From Morchella semilibera (Eukaryota; Ascomycota; Pezizomycetes; Pezizales; Morchellaceae): a stretch of 64,000 bases of DNA. Below, in pieces: positions 44,501 through 56,309 of this stretch. Every line of letters starts with the position of its first letter. The stretch's first letter is position 1. Made by a program: the position numbers and the translations under genes. The stretch spans positions 1 through 64,000 of the forward strand of contig WBVU01000019.1 in the NCBI GenBank assembly GCA_009192285.1. The letters are read 5' to 3'. The notes beneath the pieces are model-generated. The model had not been told where the DNA came from. It made no database searches and saw nothing but the letters and a program-made list of their open reading frames with translations.

Positions 44501-44553
44501 ATGTCTTGGTCATCGTATGAAGTAAACAAAAAAAAAAAAATGTCTTGGTCATC
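44501..44553 (+). mobile_element. 26-bp retroposon tail with 13-14-bp target duplication
   Basis: TGTCTTGGTCATC is found at 44502-44514 and 44541-44553. The insert is GTATGAAGTAAAC followed by about 13 A, linking the TATGAAGTA and GTAAAC-A endings seen in the other tails. Confidence 0.82.
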
Positions 44554-44759
44554 AAGATTTGCGAGTGACATTCTATGCACCCTTATAACTGCCAAGTGTT
44601 ACTAACATGCCATTCATAACCTTCCTACAATTGAGAGATTATCAACAAAGATGATCAGGTTCCGTTTGTATATTGGACCAATGGTAAACAAGTATCCTGT
44701 AGAATTTAAGTTTGAAATATTGTTGATCGAGTTTAGTTCACTTGACGGATACTAATCTC

Positions 44760-44821
44760 ACTAGAATGCATATGGGGGAATGAATGTATGAAGTATAAAT
44801 AAATAATAAGTAACTAGAATG
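44760..44821 (+). mobile_element. 44-bp retroposon tail with 9-bp flanks
   Basis: ACTAGAATG occurs at 44760-44768 and 44813-44821. The insert ends GAATGTATGAAGTATAAATA plus AATA-type repeats. Confidence 0.6.
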
Positions 44822-47800
44822 GGGGAGGTCTTGCAATTGCTCTATTTATACTGAGCAAATACATGGCAAGATTAATTTCATATATCAAGCAAACAACGAC
44901 AACAATCCCTAGAGGAAACTCCAACTGAAATCAACTAGCCCCCCCATTCTCTTACCCACTTCAACCTGTCACACTGGCTATACTCATTTATCTCCCTCTA
45001 ATAACATTCTCCTGTTCTATTTGGATTTATTTCCTTCAGTGTAACAGCTCGCAGCCTTATACCCACTTGAGTAACTGTTTAGTCACAACCCAGCAATACA
45101 AGTGTGATTCCACTGCAGCTGCAGATGCCACCACACACACAATCATGTTCGCACATTGCCTTAGTACGTGTATGTATACCCTGTAATAAACGGCCAGGAC
45201 CGGACAGAATCGCTTCTCTTACTGTTCCACTAGATAATGAATTATAAATCTTGGAAATAGTCTGCTTGTATCTAGTAACCTTGCGAGGATTAATTCTAGC
45301 TTCTCAGATATTCAATTGCCACAGGGATTTGTTCGCAGTCGTGACTGGTCCTTGTTTCATTTCCCCATCTATCTCATCGTCTATAGTTTACGGTAGAGTT
45401 ATTGCAAAAGAATTAGATTAAAAAAGTGAGTTTGCTCACTACAAATCTTTTTTGAACGCCTGATAAGACTATTGGGTCACGGAAAAGCCACTTTGGCACT
45501 AATTCTACTAGATTCTGTATGAATAACCGCTTGGCGCCTGACATCTTACCCTTAAGCTTTACCCAGTAACTTCTTGCCCAATTCACAGACCGGCGACAGC
45601 ATACCCTTGCCCCCCGCCTCGCCGGTTCCGACACGGCCGGGAATCCCGACCCAATGATTCCCCACAGTCGAACTACGGAACGGAATTAATCTTGGATAAT
45701 ACTCGTTGCCTGCACCTATGTGCAGATAGCCGCTCTAGGATCAAAATAGACATGTGAAAGGTGGACGGGGAAGGCCGACAAGGAGAATATAAGATGGGGT
45801 GGGGATAACAAGCTCTATGCTAGACCGCGCTTCTCGCGGAGGTGGAGCCTGCATTGATAGATCGGTGGGGGAGTTAACTTGGGGCTTGGTCATGCGAGGA
45901 AATAGAAAACCTATCAATAACTCGAATCCAATATGGCCTCATGCATGACCAGCGCGTTGGTAAATCAAGGATTTCTTGGCGCTCAGAAAAAGCTGAATGG
46001 TAACTTCATAGTATATCACTCGCTTGTCGTTGTGATCAGCAGTAGCTAGGAACTTTTTTTCTTCACAGTGGAAATACTTTCAGCCTTACTATCTATTGGT
46101 GGATGGAAACATAAAGCTACGCTACGTAATAGGGCTTAATTAACTCTTTAGATGTGTTATAGTAGGTCAATTCCCTACCCTTCCTATATAGAAATTAATA
46201 TACCTAGTTGTAATCGCGAACCCTGTTTTACTCCCCCTTCCTCTCATCCCTGGGTATATCCTAATTATAAGGCCAGGTGCACACAAATATATATATATAT
46301 GTACTACGAAATTTGTACTTATGTATAGCTCCTTCAAATACATCTACACGAAGTCCTACCAATACTTATATACCAACCAGGACCGACCCTGTACAGAATA
46401 ATCCCCCCCCTCCCCTTTCCATAAAATTAGCTTCTATCAACATCCTCCACCAATTGCCGGAGAGCGTCTTAAAACTACGTATTGTCCGGCTATATATATG
46501 CTTCATACGTGCGTATAGATGTGTCCGAGCTCGTCGAGTCGCTTTGCCCTGTCGTCTGTATCGCTTTCTCGCTATATAGTACATTCAGACCTTATTTCGC
46601 TTCTATAGACTGCTGTTCATATTGGGGCAGGTTCCTGGTAGGCGCAAAAGTACTGTCTTGATGCGCTTTCAGTATATTATCGGAATAAGTAGGATTGTGT
46701 AGACTAGCATAGAGAGTGCAAGGCCAAACACGATTCTGCTAACCGGTACCATAATCCCGACGATAGTAAGCTTTAGCTTTGCCGCGACATTCCGAGAGTG
46801 CAACAGCGAAAATATCCATATTTTGATATTAGATGCTCGTTTCAAATTGTGTCTCGAAGTCTCCCCAAAAACTATCCCAAATAATCTGATTTCTTCTAAA
46901 TAGGTAGGATGTTCTTATTAAGTAGTTGATCCATGAAATGGATATCTATTTAGTGAAATCCGATAGAGTAAACGCGAGTATCGGTGGCCATGGTATCGTT
47001 CGTAAAGATTCCCTCTTTCGATTTTCTTCGGCATAAACCGTGATGACCTCTTTCGGGGTAAATTTGTTTGATTCCTTGGCTGCAAGTGCTAGCTTTACTC
47101 ACATATCATAGATTAGCCCTATTAGAGTGAGGATTCGGGCCTAAGGGACCCGGAACAAGGCATTAACAAGTGTGGAGGTGAGGAGTTCGCCAGAGTCCAG
47201 GCGGGGTTTTTTGAGGGCTCTTAGATCGATCCCTCATGGCAGAAGTCCTTGTACGGGAAAACATACAATAGTAACCAATAGGCGTCGCAGGAAAAGGCTC
47301 AAAGTAGTCTGTCAGAACCAAGGTAAGAATGATATTTGTGGTTTAGCGAATCGAGGGTAAAAGCTGGGGGAGATCAGTCATTATCTCTTAAATCTAAAAC
47401 ACCCTGAGTGGCCTTTGGGGACATAACTACCGTCGTTTTTATGATAGTAAATAAGTAAGTAAATATATGTAGACAAAGAACTAAGCAGATAGAGCGGGGA
47501 GAGGAAGGATTCAAAGGTGATACCAAAGATCCCACTTGTCGGCCAACCTTCTTGTAGTGTATGTATCCCCTCATGTACCAGCAGCGATAACCACTATACA
47601 GCGCTCCCGTTTACATCAATCCAGGTACCCTCCATATACCGTAGACGATAGATACCGAAGTATCTATGGAATGGTTTCCAGCCTTTTAATATTACTAGGA
47701 ACGACACTCTCCGTACTAAAACTACTTCACAACCTTTAGATCGACCTCCCGGCCAACAACAACAACGTCAAGTTCACTGCCAGAGCACATACACTAAGGG

Positions 47801-48420
47801 TCTTGGTCCAGACAACACCACCGGCTCCCGCAGCCGTCTAGTACTAGGAGGACTAATATAGAATTTATTATCAGCAAGAGCCGACATGTGCCACCATACT
47901 CCAATTACTATCACCTAATATATATCCCCGTTCCACAGAATTAACGAGTCACCCGCGAGTCAGCGCAAATACAGCTGAAGGTTCTTGGTTCCTTTCTGCA
48001 ACTAAGACCATGACAGCATACGCATTCAATTACGATTGGCAACATGTAGAACCCATATAAGCGAACACCAATTGTGGTCACTGTCCACTAAAGATACAAG
48101 GTTGGTACCCCAGCGGGCCAAGGAGCACGGGCTCTGGGACAGCCATGTGGCGGTAAGCATAATCGGATCGTAGCGGTAACATAGAGGATCCGATGAGAAC
48201 CGTACATAAGTGCCTAAGTATATATGTGAGCTGATAAGAATGGAGAGTGAAAGGTCGACATTGCATTGTGAGATTACCAGATGCATGCATACGTAAAAAC
48301 CTCTTAGCTGGTGTCATCTACAGCATGGGAGAACGGGGTGAAATTACTGCCATAGCTATATATGTATATATAGGACTACAGAATTTAGTGAAGATTACCA
48401 AATTAATTATAAACCAGCAT

Positions 48421-48470
48421 TGGAGGAGGAGTACTATTGGAGGAGGAGTACTATTGGAGGAGGAGTACTA
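48421..48470 (+). repeat. Three tandem copies of a 17-bp unit
   Basis: TGGAGGAGGAGTACTAT repeats three times; the last copy runs into the left arm of the next fold-back. Confidence 0.85.
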
Positions 48471-48552
48471 CGGGGGTAGGGAAAGTCTCCACAGGCCATA
48501 AAGTACTCTACATGTAAGCAGTTCTAGAGACTTTCCCTAACCCCGTAGTACT
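48464..48552. mobile_element. Fold-back/MITE with 26-bp arms, 25 of 26 matching
   Basis: Arms 48464-48489 (AGTACTACGGGGGTAGGGAA and on) and 48527-48552 (inverted). The loop is 37 bp. TACTACGGG is also the start of the fold-back at 55941-56012. It lies 250 bp upstream of the GT69 start codon and might sit in its promoter. Confidence 0.75.
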
Positions 48553-48572
48553 AGTACCAAAAGATCCCTGTT

Positions 48573-48603
48573 GATAAGATAAGATCCTTACTGATCAGAT
48601 AAG
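48573..48603 (+). promoter_or_regulatory. Cluster of three GATAAG sites upstream of GT69
   Basis: GATAAG at 48573, 48578 and 48598, about 200 bp before the GT69 ATG. Fungal GATA factors (AreA/NIT2, SreA class) bind HGATAR, preferably in close pairs. The sites fit nitrogen or iron control, but only position and sequence support this. Confidence 0.4.
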
Positions 48604-48802
48604 ATTTCGATAATTAAACCCTTAAGGTTTGTGTAACTGTCTCAGGGTCTTCTTCTTCTTTACGGAAGTGTCGGCATAGTTTGAGCAGGTATCAACATCT
48701 CCCCTCCTCCTCAAAAACCACCACATTGACCCAGTACTCAGGCTGGTCCTCTCATCTCTCCCCCTCCCCCCCCCTCCCCTCTACCCCTCTACCTCTTTCA
48801 TC

Positions 48803-50743
48803 ATGCCCCCCCCTCCCTCTTCTTCATCTTCAAGATCAGATCAAGCCGAGTCTCATGAGCTACTCAAACGCCCTCGTTCACTTTCCGCCCCCAGTGCCCC
48901 TACCAACAATTCCCCCCATAACAACGACGATGATCATGACCCGGCCAGTGACAGTGACAGCTCAGGATACGAATTAGACGATTTCGACGATCTCGAAGCT
49001 TCCTCTGGCCTTCTCCGGAATAATAGTCGCGGCCACAAACCTACATTCTCATCTTCATCATCACCACTCGTACGGTGGTGCGCATCGTGTGCCAGTCACC
49101 TTCGAGCCCTTTTACGGCGTTCCACAGGCATCCGGCATCGCTTCTTCCAGTTCGGGTTTGTCGTCTTCGTTGCATCATTGTCCCTGCTTGTCTTCACCTT
49201 CATCTTCAACCCTTCATATACACGAGATCAGTATCCGAGCAATTACAATGTTGTGACGAACTCAGTGCGCAAAGGTGGTGGGAAAAATCCCAGGGGATTT
49301 TGGAGGGGTGATGGGAAGGGCAAGGCGACAATTTCTGGCCGGGGAAACCCAGATGGAGTAAAGGTCTACATCGCGGCAAATATCATCAATGCCGATTTAA
49401 TCTCGGGGGCTTGGGGTGATGCTGTCATGGAGCTTATGGATCTCATTGGTGAGAAGAATGTATTTTTAAGTCAGTATTGTGTCTTCTTTACCCTCCTCTT
49501 CCGACAAATCGAACCCTTTCTTCCCCGGATGTCATTCTGGCTACAATTTGTCGCCCTCCTACTGACCCTCTAAGGCATCTTTGAGAACGACTCCGGTCCT
49601 CTCACCAAAGCTGCTCTCAATTCACTCGATGCCACGATAGCTTCTCACATGCCCCTTGCTGGGCGCTCCATAGTCTCCACAACCCTATCTCTCAGCTCAA
49701 TTCCTCGAGTCAAGCTCCCTACTGGGGAAACCTACATCAAACGTATTACCTACCTCGCCGAAATTCGCAACCGCGCCATGCTTCCCCTCGTTGGCTACAT
49801 TCCCTCCATGAAACGCTGGGGCCAGGAAAAACACGTTCATCGTCGAGACCCGGAATGGGAGATTGAACCGGTAGGCCTTGACCCTAAGGATGCACCGGCG
49901 ATGCCCCCGCAGTGGGTTGAGAAGCCGGAATCGTACGGTAGAGTCCTCTTCCTCAACGACGTTGTCTTTGACCCTGTGCAAGCGCTACATTTGCTATTCT
50001 CAACGCACGGGGGAGAGTATACAGCGGCGTGTGGAATGGACTTTATAAATCCGGTCAAGTTCTATGATACCTTTGCGACAAGGGATATTGACGGTTGGAA
50101 TTCGGGGGTGCCCTTTTATCCATTCTTTGCGCCAGGAGGTAGTAGGGGTTTCGTGGAAAGAATGAGTGATGCTGTACCTGTGAAGAGCTGTTGGGGTGGT
50201 ATTGTGGCTTTTGACGCCAAGGTCTTTGTTGGATCTGGTCGGGATAAAATTAGTATTAGAGACGACGATGATGAGGAGGATGAGGAGGATGACGATGAAG
50301 AGGACGAGGAGGACGAGGGTGATGATAATGAGGACGAGAATGACGATAACAAGAAAAATCTCAAAGCAATTTCCGCCTCAATTTCTGAACAAATCTCCCC
50401 CAACTGGCCTGTGCTCTTTCGCTCCGAAAAGGCACCTTACTGGGATGCCTCCGAATGTTGTCTCATTCACGCTGACATTGCTGTGCCAAATAAAACTTTT
50501 ATCAATCCGTTCATTCGGGTTGCTTACTCCGAGAGCACCTTTAACTGGCTCCCGGCTGTCAAACGTATCGAGAGGCTTTTTCGAGGACCGCACTGGGTCC
50601 TTGCGAAGATTTTGGGGATGCCCTGGGGAGGCGAAAAGAGGACAGTGGGGAGCGCTGGGTTTTGTGGTAGTAGTAAACTTCTAGTGATGAAGGAGGAGGG
50701 CGGCAGAGGGTGGAAAGGGATACCAGTGCCCGAGAGTTTGTGA
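48803..50743 (+). CDS. GT69 (CAP59/CMT1-type) glycosyltransferase, two exons
   Basis: Putative type II Golgi alpha-mannosyltransferase of the CAP59/CMT1 family (GT69), 611 residues. Exons are 48803-49469 and 49575-50743; the 105-bp intron (GTCAGT to TAAG) joins to give NVFLSIFENDSGP, a family-typical start of the catalytic part. Residues 1-113 are Ser/Asp-rich and cytosolic, 114-135 is one membrane helix (FFQFGFVVFVASLSLLVFTF), and the rest is lumenal. Family-like motifs: YLAEIRNRAM (about 282-291), FLNDVVFDP (348-356), CGMDF (375-379), VKSCWGG (425-431) and CCLIHADIA (517-525). An unusual acidic run of about 30 Asp/Glu residues (452-481, GAC/GAG/GAT repeats) expands a loop. The ATG follows a CT-rich leader; there is no in-frame ATG upstream. 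In Cryptococcus the family makes capsule or mannosylated glycans; in ascomycetes the acceptor is unknown. Intact and the best-supported gene of the window. Confidence 0.9.
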
Positions 50744-53700
50744 ATGTTTGGTTGATCTTTAAGTTCTTTGCATGGGTTTTGTTTCTAGATTTTTTTCATG
50801 TTTTTTTCATTTCGGGTACGGGAAAGTTTATCACTAGTTTTACTTATGGGTTTTGAGTTCTGTTTCTTTTTGGGAGGTCGGCTGTTGTAGCTATCATTTC
50901 ATATACCCAAGTTTTCAGATGATCTTTTCCGCGGAATGGTTCGTTGGGTCGGCATTGTGGCGTTATTATACCATGTACCAATGCCGATACGATACATTGT
51001 CTGGCGAACAACTATTTCGCCTTGCATCCATTCCCTAGCCTAGAGTCTAACTTTTATTACTATTATTATTATTATCTTTTCATAACCACACAATCCATAA
51101 TTTTAGCCACAGATTTGTGCATGCAGTCTTAGTATATGGCATAAAGATACCTAACTAACCTATCTCCCTCCTAAACGAAAAACACCTATCACCATGAAAG
51201 CTGCTTAGAAATTGGAGGTTTCCCTACCCTCCATAATCCCTAGAGAGGATACTTATGTACTTCTAAGTATTTGCGTTGATTACTCGGCCGGTATATAAAC
51301 CTCTATAAACCTTAAACTTGTGTAATGCTCAATTACGTAAATACATTAATGGACTTGATAAACTAGGCTAATAACTGTACATACCGGAGTCCACGATCAT
51401 TTCCCAAGCTGTTATCTCTCTCACTACCCTTTACGGGATCCGATTCTGTGGCTAGGCCCCGAATCGACTAATGTCCTACTCTAGACTACCCTTCCTTGCC
51501 TCTAGCCAAGATCCCGGTGGCTCATCTTTTTTGTCTCTTTCCTGTTTCTTCTACTACCGAGTGCACCTATCTTCTAATGCCCCGGCCCCATGGTTTCAAT
51601 AAGTTGCTCGGGCTTCAGGAAATCGAATAGCATACCACATAGATACATGTAGATATGTAGGGGAATATACCGGCTGGGTTATTTTTTACCAGGGAAACTT
51701 CTTAACTATTACTTGCCCCTATGTTTGATCCCTACCTCAGGAGGCATTAAAATTAGTTAACCTCATGCATGTCCCCGTCTACAGAATCTTTGCGGATACG
51801 GTGAGTATAAAAACTAACTGAAATCTCATAATTCTCCTCGATGCAGGAAATCGATATTCAAATCTCGAGACCCTCCCTTCCCTCCCGATAGGTACCTTCT
51901 CCGATACTCGCTTTCCATTCCAAGAGTTTTTGAGCTAACCCTCGGTTCAAACGGATGAAAGAAGCCCTGTAACTGGCCGAGCAGTGGTGCTTATAGGAAG
52001 TATATACCCATAGTAGCAATCCAAAATAAATGCCTCGGAATCTCTTCGATTCAAAGACTTGACCAGTTTTAACACCTCCCCCGCTAAAGCCAAATCGAGC
52101 TCGAGCTCCTCGAGTCACCAGAAGACAAAATATACGCGCGCGGCGCAGGGGGTGCCCTCAAGCCGAAGAACAAAGGCACAATTTCGATATGGCGTATTCA
52201 AAACTTCCGGTACCTAATAGGGATATGGGAGTGGTCATATCTTCCCGGACAAATTCCCCAGATCTAGTTCTAGAGAGTTGTTCAGTGATCATCAAACATC
52301 ACTCGGTTTACGAACTCTAGAAAACCGACCTTTTTTTGTTTTTGTTTCTGTCTAATCCGCTAATTGCATGAAGAAAACCGGCTTTATTTCATGTGTAAAA
52401 AAAATGGGAGTTTCTGTCGGGAACAGCTTGGGTATTCCGCAATCGCTCGATTGCCTAAGGCAGGGTGGTAGTTGTCCAAAAGGACCCCTTATGTAGACCC
52501 TAAAGTCTCCACACTACAAGTATTGGTTAACACGAACTCATTCAACTAAGCCTTAGATACATATCAGCTATCTTTACGATTCCCAAACGGGCAGCATTTG
52601 CCTAAAAGGACCTGAACGACTCATGGTCCTTGGAGAAGGCTCCTCAACTCAACTCGTGGTAATTTAATACACGCATCGGACCACAATAAACCACGGTGAT
52701 CATCCTATTACAAAGTAGCCGACATATCCGGCATTTAATTCTCCGTCTGCCTTTGGTTTGATGACATAATATAATATTCGATACTGGTGTATCAATTATC
52801 CTTAGATTTTATGTGGTGGTTGCTGCCAAGAATTATTAGTATTCAATTAACGCGAACTACCACATCTACATGTAAATATTAGGGCCCAGTCAGCAAACAC
52901 CCCGAGGTGCCATTTTGGTAGACCAAGACTCCATACCGAAAAACCCCCCGTTTGACAAAAAAATCTTAGCTTCTATGTGAGCCTCATCCTTCAGCGAGCC
53001 TGAGCCGGCTTGAGCCCTGTTCTCTCGGGCTCGAGCTCAGGCTTGAGCCTTAATTACATGTGTTCTGCTAGGCCCTAGGAGCCATGAAACAGGCGAAAAG
53101 GGCTTTCTCCTCTTAGAGTATTCTCTATCTCCCGTCTTGTCAAGTTAGGTGAGAGGATAACCTGTTTTTTGATCATTGACCACCGGCTCGAGCCGGCCCA
53201 TCGACCACACTAGGGGTGCTTTTCACATTCATTACTTCACTGGGGAAACAAATCGCAAAACCTCTTCTGCAGTCGTTGTACTTAAGCTGTCACCGAATGT
53301 GATACTTCACAATTCAACAATGAATCCACTCGTGCCTGGTGGTTTCTTCTACAATAGCAAAATAATCTAGTATATATGTTCATGTAGAGCACCCGCGTTG
53401 TAACAAAATCTCTTACCGGTAATGAGCAGCCCATTGTTGGCGGAGATTTTTGTGTAAATGATTCAACTTAATGAGATGGAAAATCAGTGTTTCAATTGAT
53501 GGGTACTATGATGGCCACTGTCCCCAAAGCTTCTCCGCTCTGTTGCTCACGGCCAAATGTCGTAGATGGCCCCGCAGGCATTTTCCCCCAGCTCTCCAAC
53601 CCGCGCCACCCCCCCCCCCCCCCTCAATTGTCCCACCTCAAAACCCTAACCCTCAAAATATCCGATAGTTATTTAGTCGATAAAAAATCAGAACACGGCC

Positions 53701-54020
53701 ACAACGACGCGAAGCCCGGGCTGTCAGAAAAATGGGGATGACTGGCCATTGGTAATTGTGAACAGTCTATTTGTGCTCTAATTTATGAGCTCCTCCCAGG
53801 TGTCTAGGATGTCCTCACTCAACCGCCAAAGCAATGTCATTGGAATACAATTCGGCCCAGGCATTTCTTATATAGAGGTTATGGCAGTATATTCGCATAA
53901 CATCAAATTTAAGTGTCAGCCGTGTAGTATTGCTATACGAAAGACAACACAAGGAGCCAGCAACGGATACTATTAAGAGACCCAAAACTCCAAGGCCAGA
54001 AAGCAACGCAGGCAGACCCA
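50744..54020. other. Gene-poor, with hAT-like GAGCCTGAGCC remnant
   Basis: About 53000-53050 contains CTCGGGCTCGAGCTCAGGCT-like inverted words, and ACCGGCTCGAGCCGG is at 53181-53195, like the interior of the hAT MITE at 8625-9003; the boundaries are lost. A CTTTGCGGATACGG word at 51789 resembles the fold-back end at 4541. A C-run is at 53608-53623. No gene is supported. Confidence 0.4.
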
Positions 54021-54023
54021 ATC

Positions 54024-56308
54024 TTACAAAAATTCAGGATCGGAGTCAAATTGAGGAGACGACCGTTCGTGGAGGCGCAAATAGTCCGTAACAGTTTGAT
54101 ATGTCACTCGGGTAATTTCCTAAACTTACTTGAGCACAACGAAGGGCAATGAGGGGGACGATTTTAAATATATAGGTACTCACTCTCGCTTTCCAGATGG
54201 CAACAAGAAGGGAAGAAAGATTTCCAAACTCTTGTAAGTGAAGAGGTAGCATCCATGTCCTGCCCCGCCTTAAAAAGTACAAGTTTTCCCCCACACATGA
54301 CATAACAAGTACCAACGTGACGCGCCCTGCGGATGAGAAATGTCAGATTAGGACCGCCCCTAATTAAGGACTAGTGGACATACCTGCTTGTAAGATTCCT
54401 ACTACGGCCAACTTCTTAACTGTAGCCGGGTCGTTCCGCACTGCAGTTTTGAGGATGCGGAGCATGGAACGACAGGCTGAATGCAGCTTACCCATGTCTG
54501 AATTCCATTTTAATGAATCCGACTTCTCAAACTTCCTGGAGACCTCGACAACACCAAACTCCAAACGGGAAGTGTGCAGGGTGGAGGGCTCTCGGGTGCG
54601 GACAATACCATCGAATCGTGACGACGATCGGGTGATTGGGTGAGGATCTGTTTCAAGGGCATGAAGGGGTGTGTCTCTCCTAATGCAGGTGGAAGACGTC
54701 AGCATAAAGAGTGAACCTGCATACGGCATGGAGTGGGGAGTACGATGAAACCCACCGCTGAAGCATAAGATACTGGTGGTTTGTAAAAGCCAGATCTAGC
54801 AAATTCCAGTATATACCCTCCCACACGCCTTCCCCGAGATTTTGTTGGAGCAAGCCATGCGAATCAATAATTAAGGACAGCCTATGATGCACGTGTAAGA
54901 GTGTGCATCACAATGGTAGAAAGGAAGGGAAGAGTAGTTACACGGTCTCCGCAGCCCTGTCAATCCAGCGTTTGCAAAATAACAGGTCGGGGTCCGTCGG
55001 CTGGGAAGCCCAATCGTGTTCTGAGGTGAGCGACACCTGCTTGCACTCTAAGACTGTAGACACTTTTCCGTACAAGGAAAGGTGGGTCTCAAGACGTTTA
55101 GGGAAGTATGGCATGCAATAGGATTCCTCGAGTTGCTTGCGCTCGAAGCCATTTAGGCGGAAGACACTCATCAACTTCTGGTCCGACGAATCGATAATTG
55201 AATAATGTGATAAGTCGGGCTTGGCGATGCGGCCACCATAGTCGGAAAGTATTTGTTCGAGATCCCCATGCCCGCCGGACTCTGGCGAATCGTTGACGGG
55301 GAGTGATTGTTTAGGGTCTTCGATTACGTCTCCATCAGAGGGCGTTGCTTCCCTATCTCCGTGTGCACTGGAACCTGCTGAAAAGGAATCACATGAAGAC
55401 GGTGGAGAGGTGGCATCGACGTTTCTAGGCCAAGTATCGGGAATCTCAGGAGGGGGAGGGGTTGAAGAAGAGTCAACCCTAGAGCCTTGCTCCTGTCCGT
55501 GTCCGTGTCCGTTCCCGAGAATCAAGGTTCCGTAATTGTCGCGGACGGCTTGGATATTGACGGCGCCAGCGGGGTGATCCTTCTTTTTCTGCTTGTCCCG
55601 CTTCTGAACAAAATACTGTTTGGCTCTCGATGCGTCGGATTGGCGACCCTATATATAAACCAGATAGCATCAAAGAAAACCGTGCACTAGCAGAGAACAG
55701 GCGCCATATAGACAACCTGGGGCTAGACCAGGTGCCATATAGGCATCCTGGGGGCACGCCAGACAGACCAGGCGCCGTATAGACTTCCTGGGGCCAGCGT
55801 GAAAGGGCAGTGAACAGGCACCATATAGGCATCCTGGGGCCATAAGGCAGTGAACAGGCGTCATATAGACATCCTGGAGCCGTAAGGCAGTGAACAGGTG
55901 TCATTTAGACATCCTGGGGCCAGCGTTAAAAAGGAAGAGACGTACTACGGGTGTAGAACTGTTGCGACCATGGCTGGCAGTGTCAACAGGCATCCTCTAC
56001 ACCCGTAGTATGTACATATTCCGGGGTGTGAGAAGGTAGAGAACAGGCGCAGAAAAGTAAAGAAACATGGGGTAAAGAAGTACCTTCTCGGTATAGCGTT
56101 TGACGAGCGTCTCAGCTCGAATTGCAGCGTTACGGTCAGGGGATTTTAGAACCTTTCGAAGATGACGATGCCAGAAGCTGATGGCTAGATTAAAGTCGAT
56201 CGGCCTTAACTTGCTGCAATGTCTCAGATATCCGACCACGTCCCAGATATCATGGTGAGTGTGTTGAAAATATAATAAACAGTAACGCTGATAGAGTTCA
56301 TCAGCCAT
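54024..56308 (-). CDS. Six-exon protein of unknown function (about 530 residues)
   Basis: On the minus strand six exons join in one frame: 56308-56084, 55648-54942, 54881-54756, 54679-54384, 54326-54184 and 54119-54024. They total 1593 bases, with GT-AG junctions throughout (donors GTACTT, GTAACT, GTGGGT, GTATGT, GTGAGT). The first intron is 435 bp, the others 57-76 bp. The protein starts MADELYQRYCLLYFQHTHHD and has no signal peptide. A disordered acidic Ser/Pro/Gly segment spans roughly 105-170. The C-terminal half reads RFDGIVRT, then RLEFGVVEVSRKFEKSDSLK W, KLAVVGILQAG, then LYFLRRGRTWMLP and ends QFDSDPEFL. The E-x-G-x-x-E-V block followed by K-W, and the V-V-G-x-L-x-A-G strand, resemble a large family of uncharacterised fungal proteins; E-V-K/R-like spacing recalls PD-(D/E)XK nucleases, which is inference only. 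The first ATG in the exon is taken as start. Intact by frame, function unknown. Confidence 0.72.
55698..55925. repeat. Six-copy 40-bp minisatellite inside an intron
   Basis: CAGG(C/T)(G/A)(C/T)CAT-A-TAG words start at 55698, 55729, 55769, 55815, 55855 and 55895 and each is followed by CATCCTGGGGCC or a variant. It lies entirely within the first intron of the six-exon gene, explaining that intron's length. Confidence 0.85.
55941..56012. mobile_element. 72-bp fold-back inside the same intron
   Basis: Arms CGTACTACGGGTGTAGA (55941-55957) and, inverted, CATACTACGGGTGTAGA (55996-56012), 16 of 17 matching. Shares TACTACGGG ends with the fold-back at 48464-48552. Confidence 0.7.
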
Positions 56309-56309
56309 G

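Larger units (their letters stand above)
43340..48415. other. Gene-poor 5 kb with palindromes and tiny insertions
   Basis: Short palindromes CCACTGGTGG, CCACTAGTGG and CCACCGGTGG cluster at 43575-43745. A minus-strand hydrophobic stretch (VGIMVPVSRIVFGLALSMLV, about 46770-46690) could be the remnant of a membrane protein. Retroposon tails sit at 44515-44540 and 44769-44812. No complete gene is supported. Confidence 0.4.

Noticed and set aside
48681-48977. Open frame overlapping the GT69 leader
   Set aside because: Alternative frame over the CT-rich leader and first exon; codes low-complexity Pro/Ser.
53640-53665. CCCTAACCCT words as possible telomeric repeats (also near 56845)
   Set aside because: Only two or three irregular units; no array and no chromosome-end context.
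55479-55904. 141-codon minus-strand open frame
   Set aside because: It runs from the intronic minisatellite into exon 2 in the wrong frame; the spliced model explains the region better.
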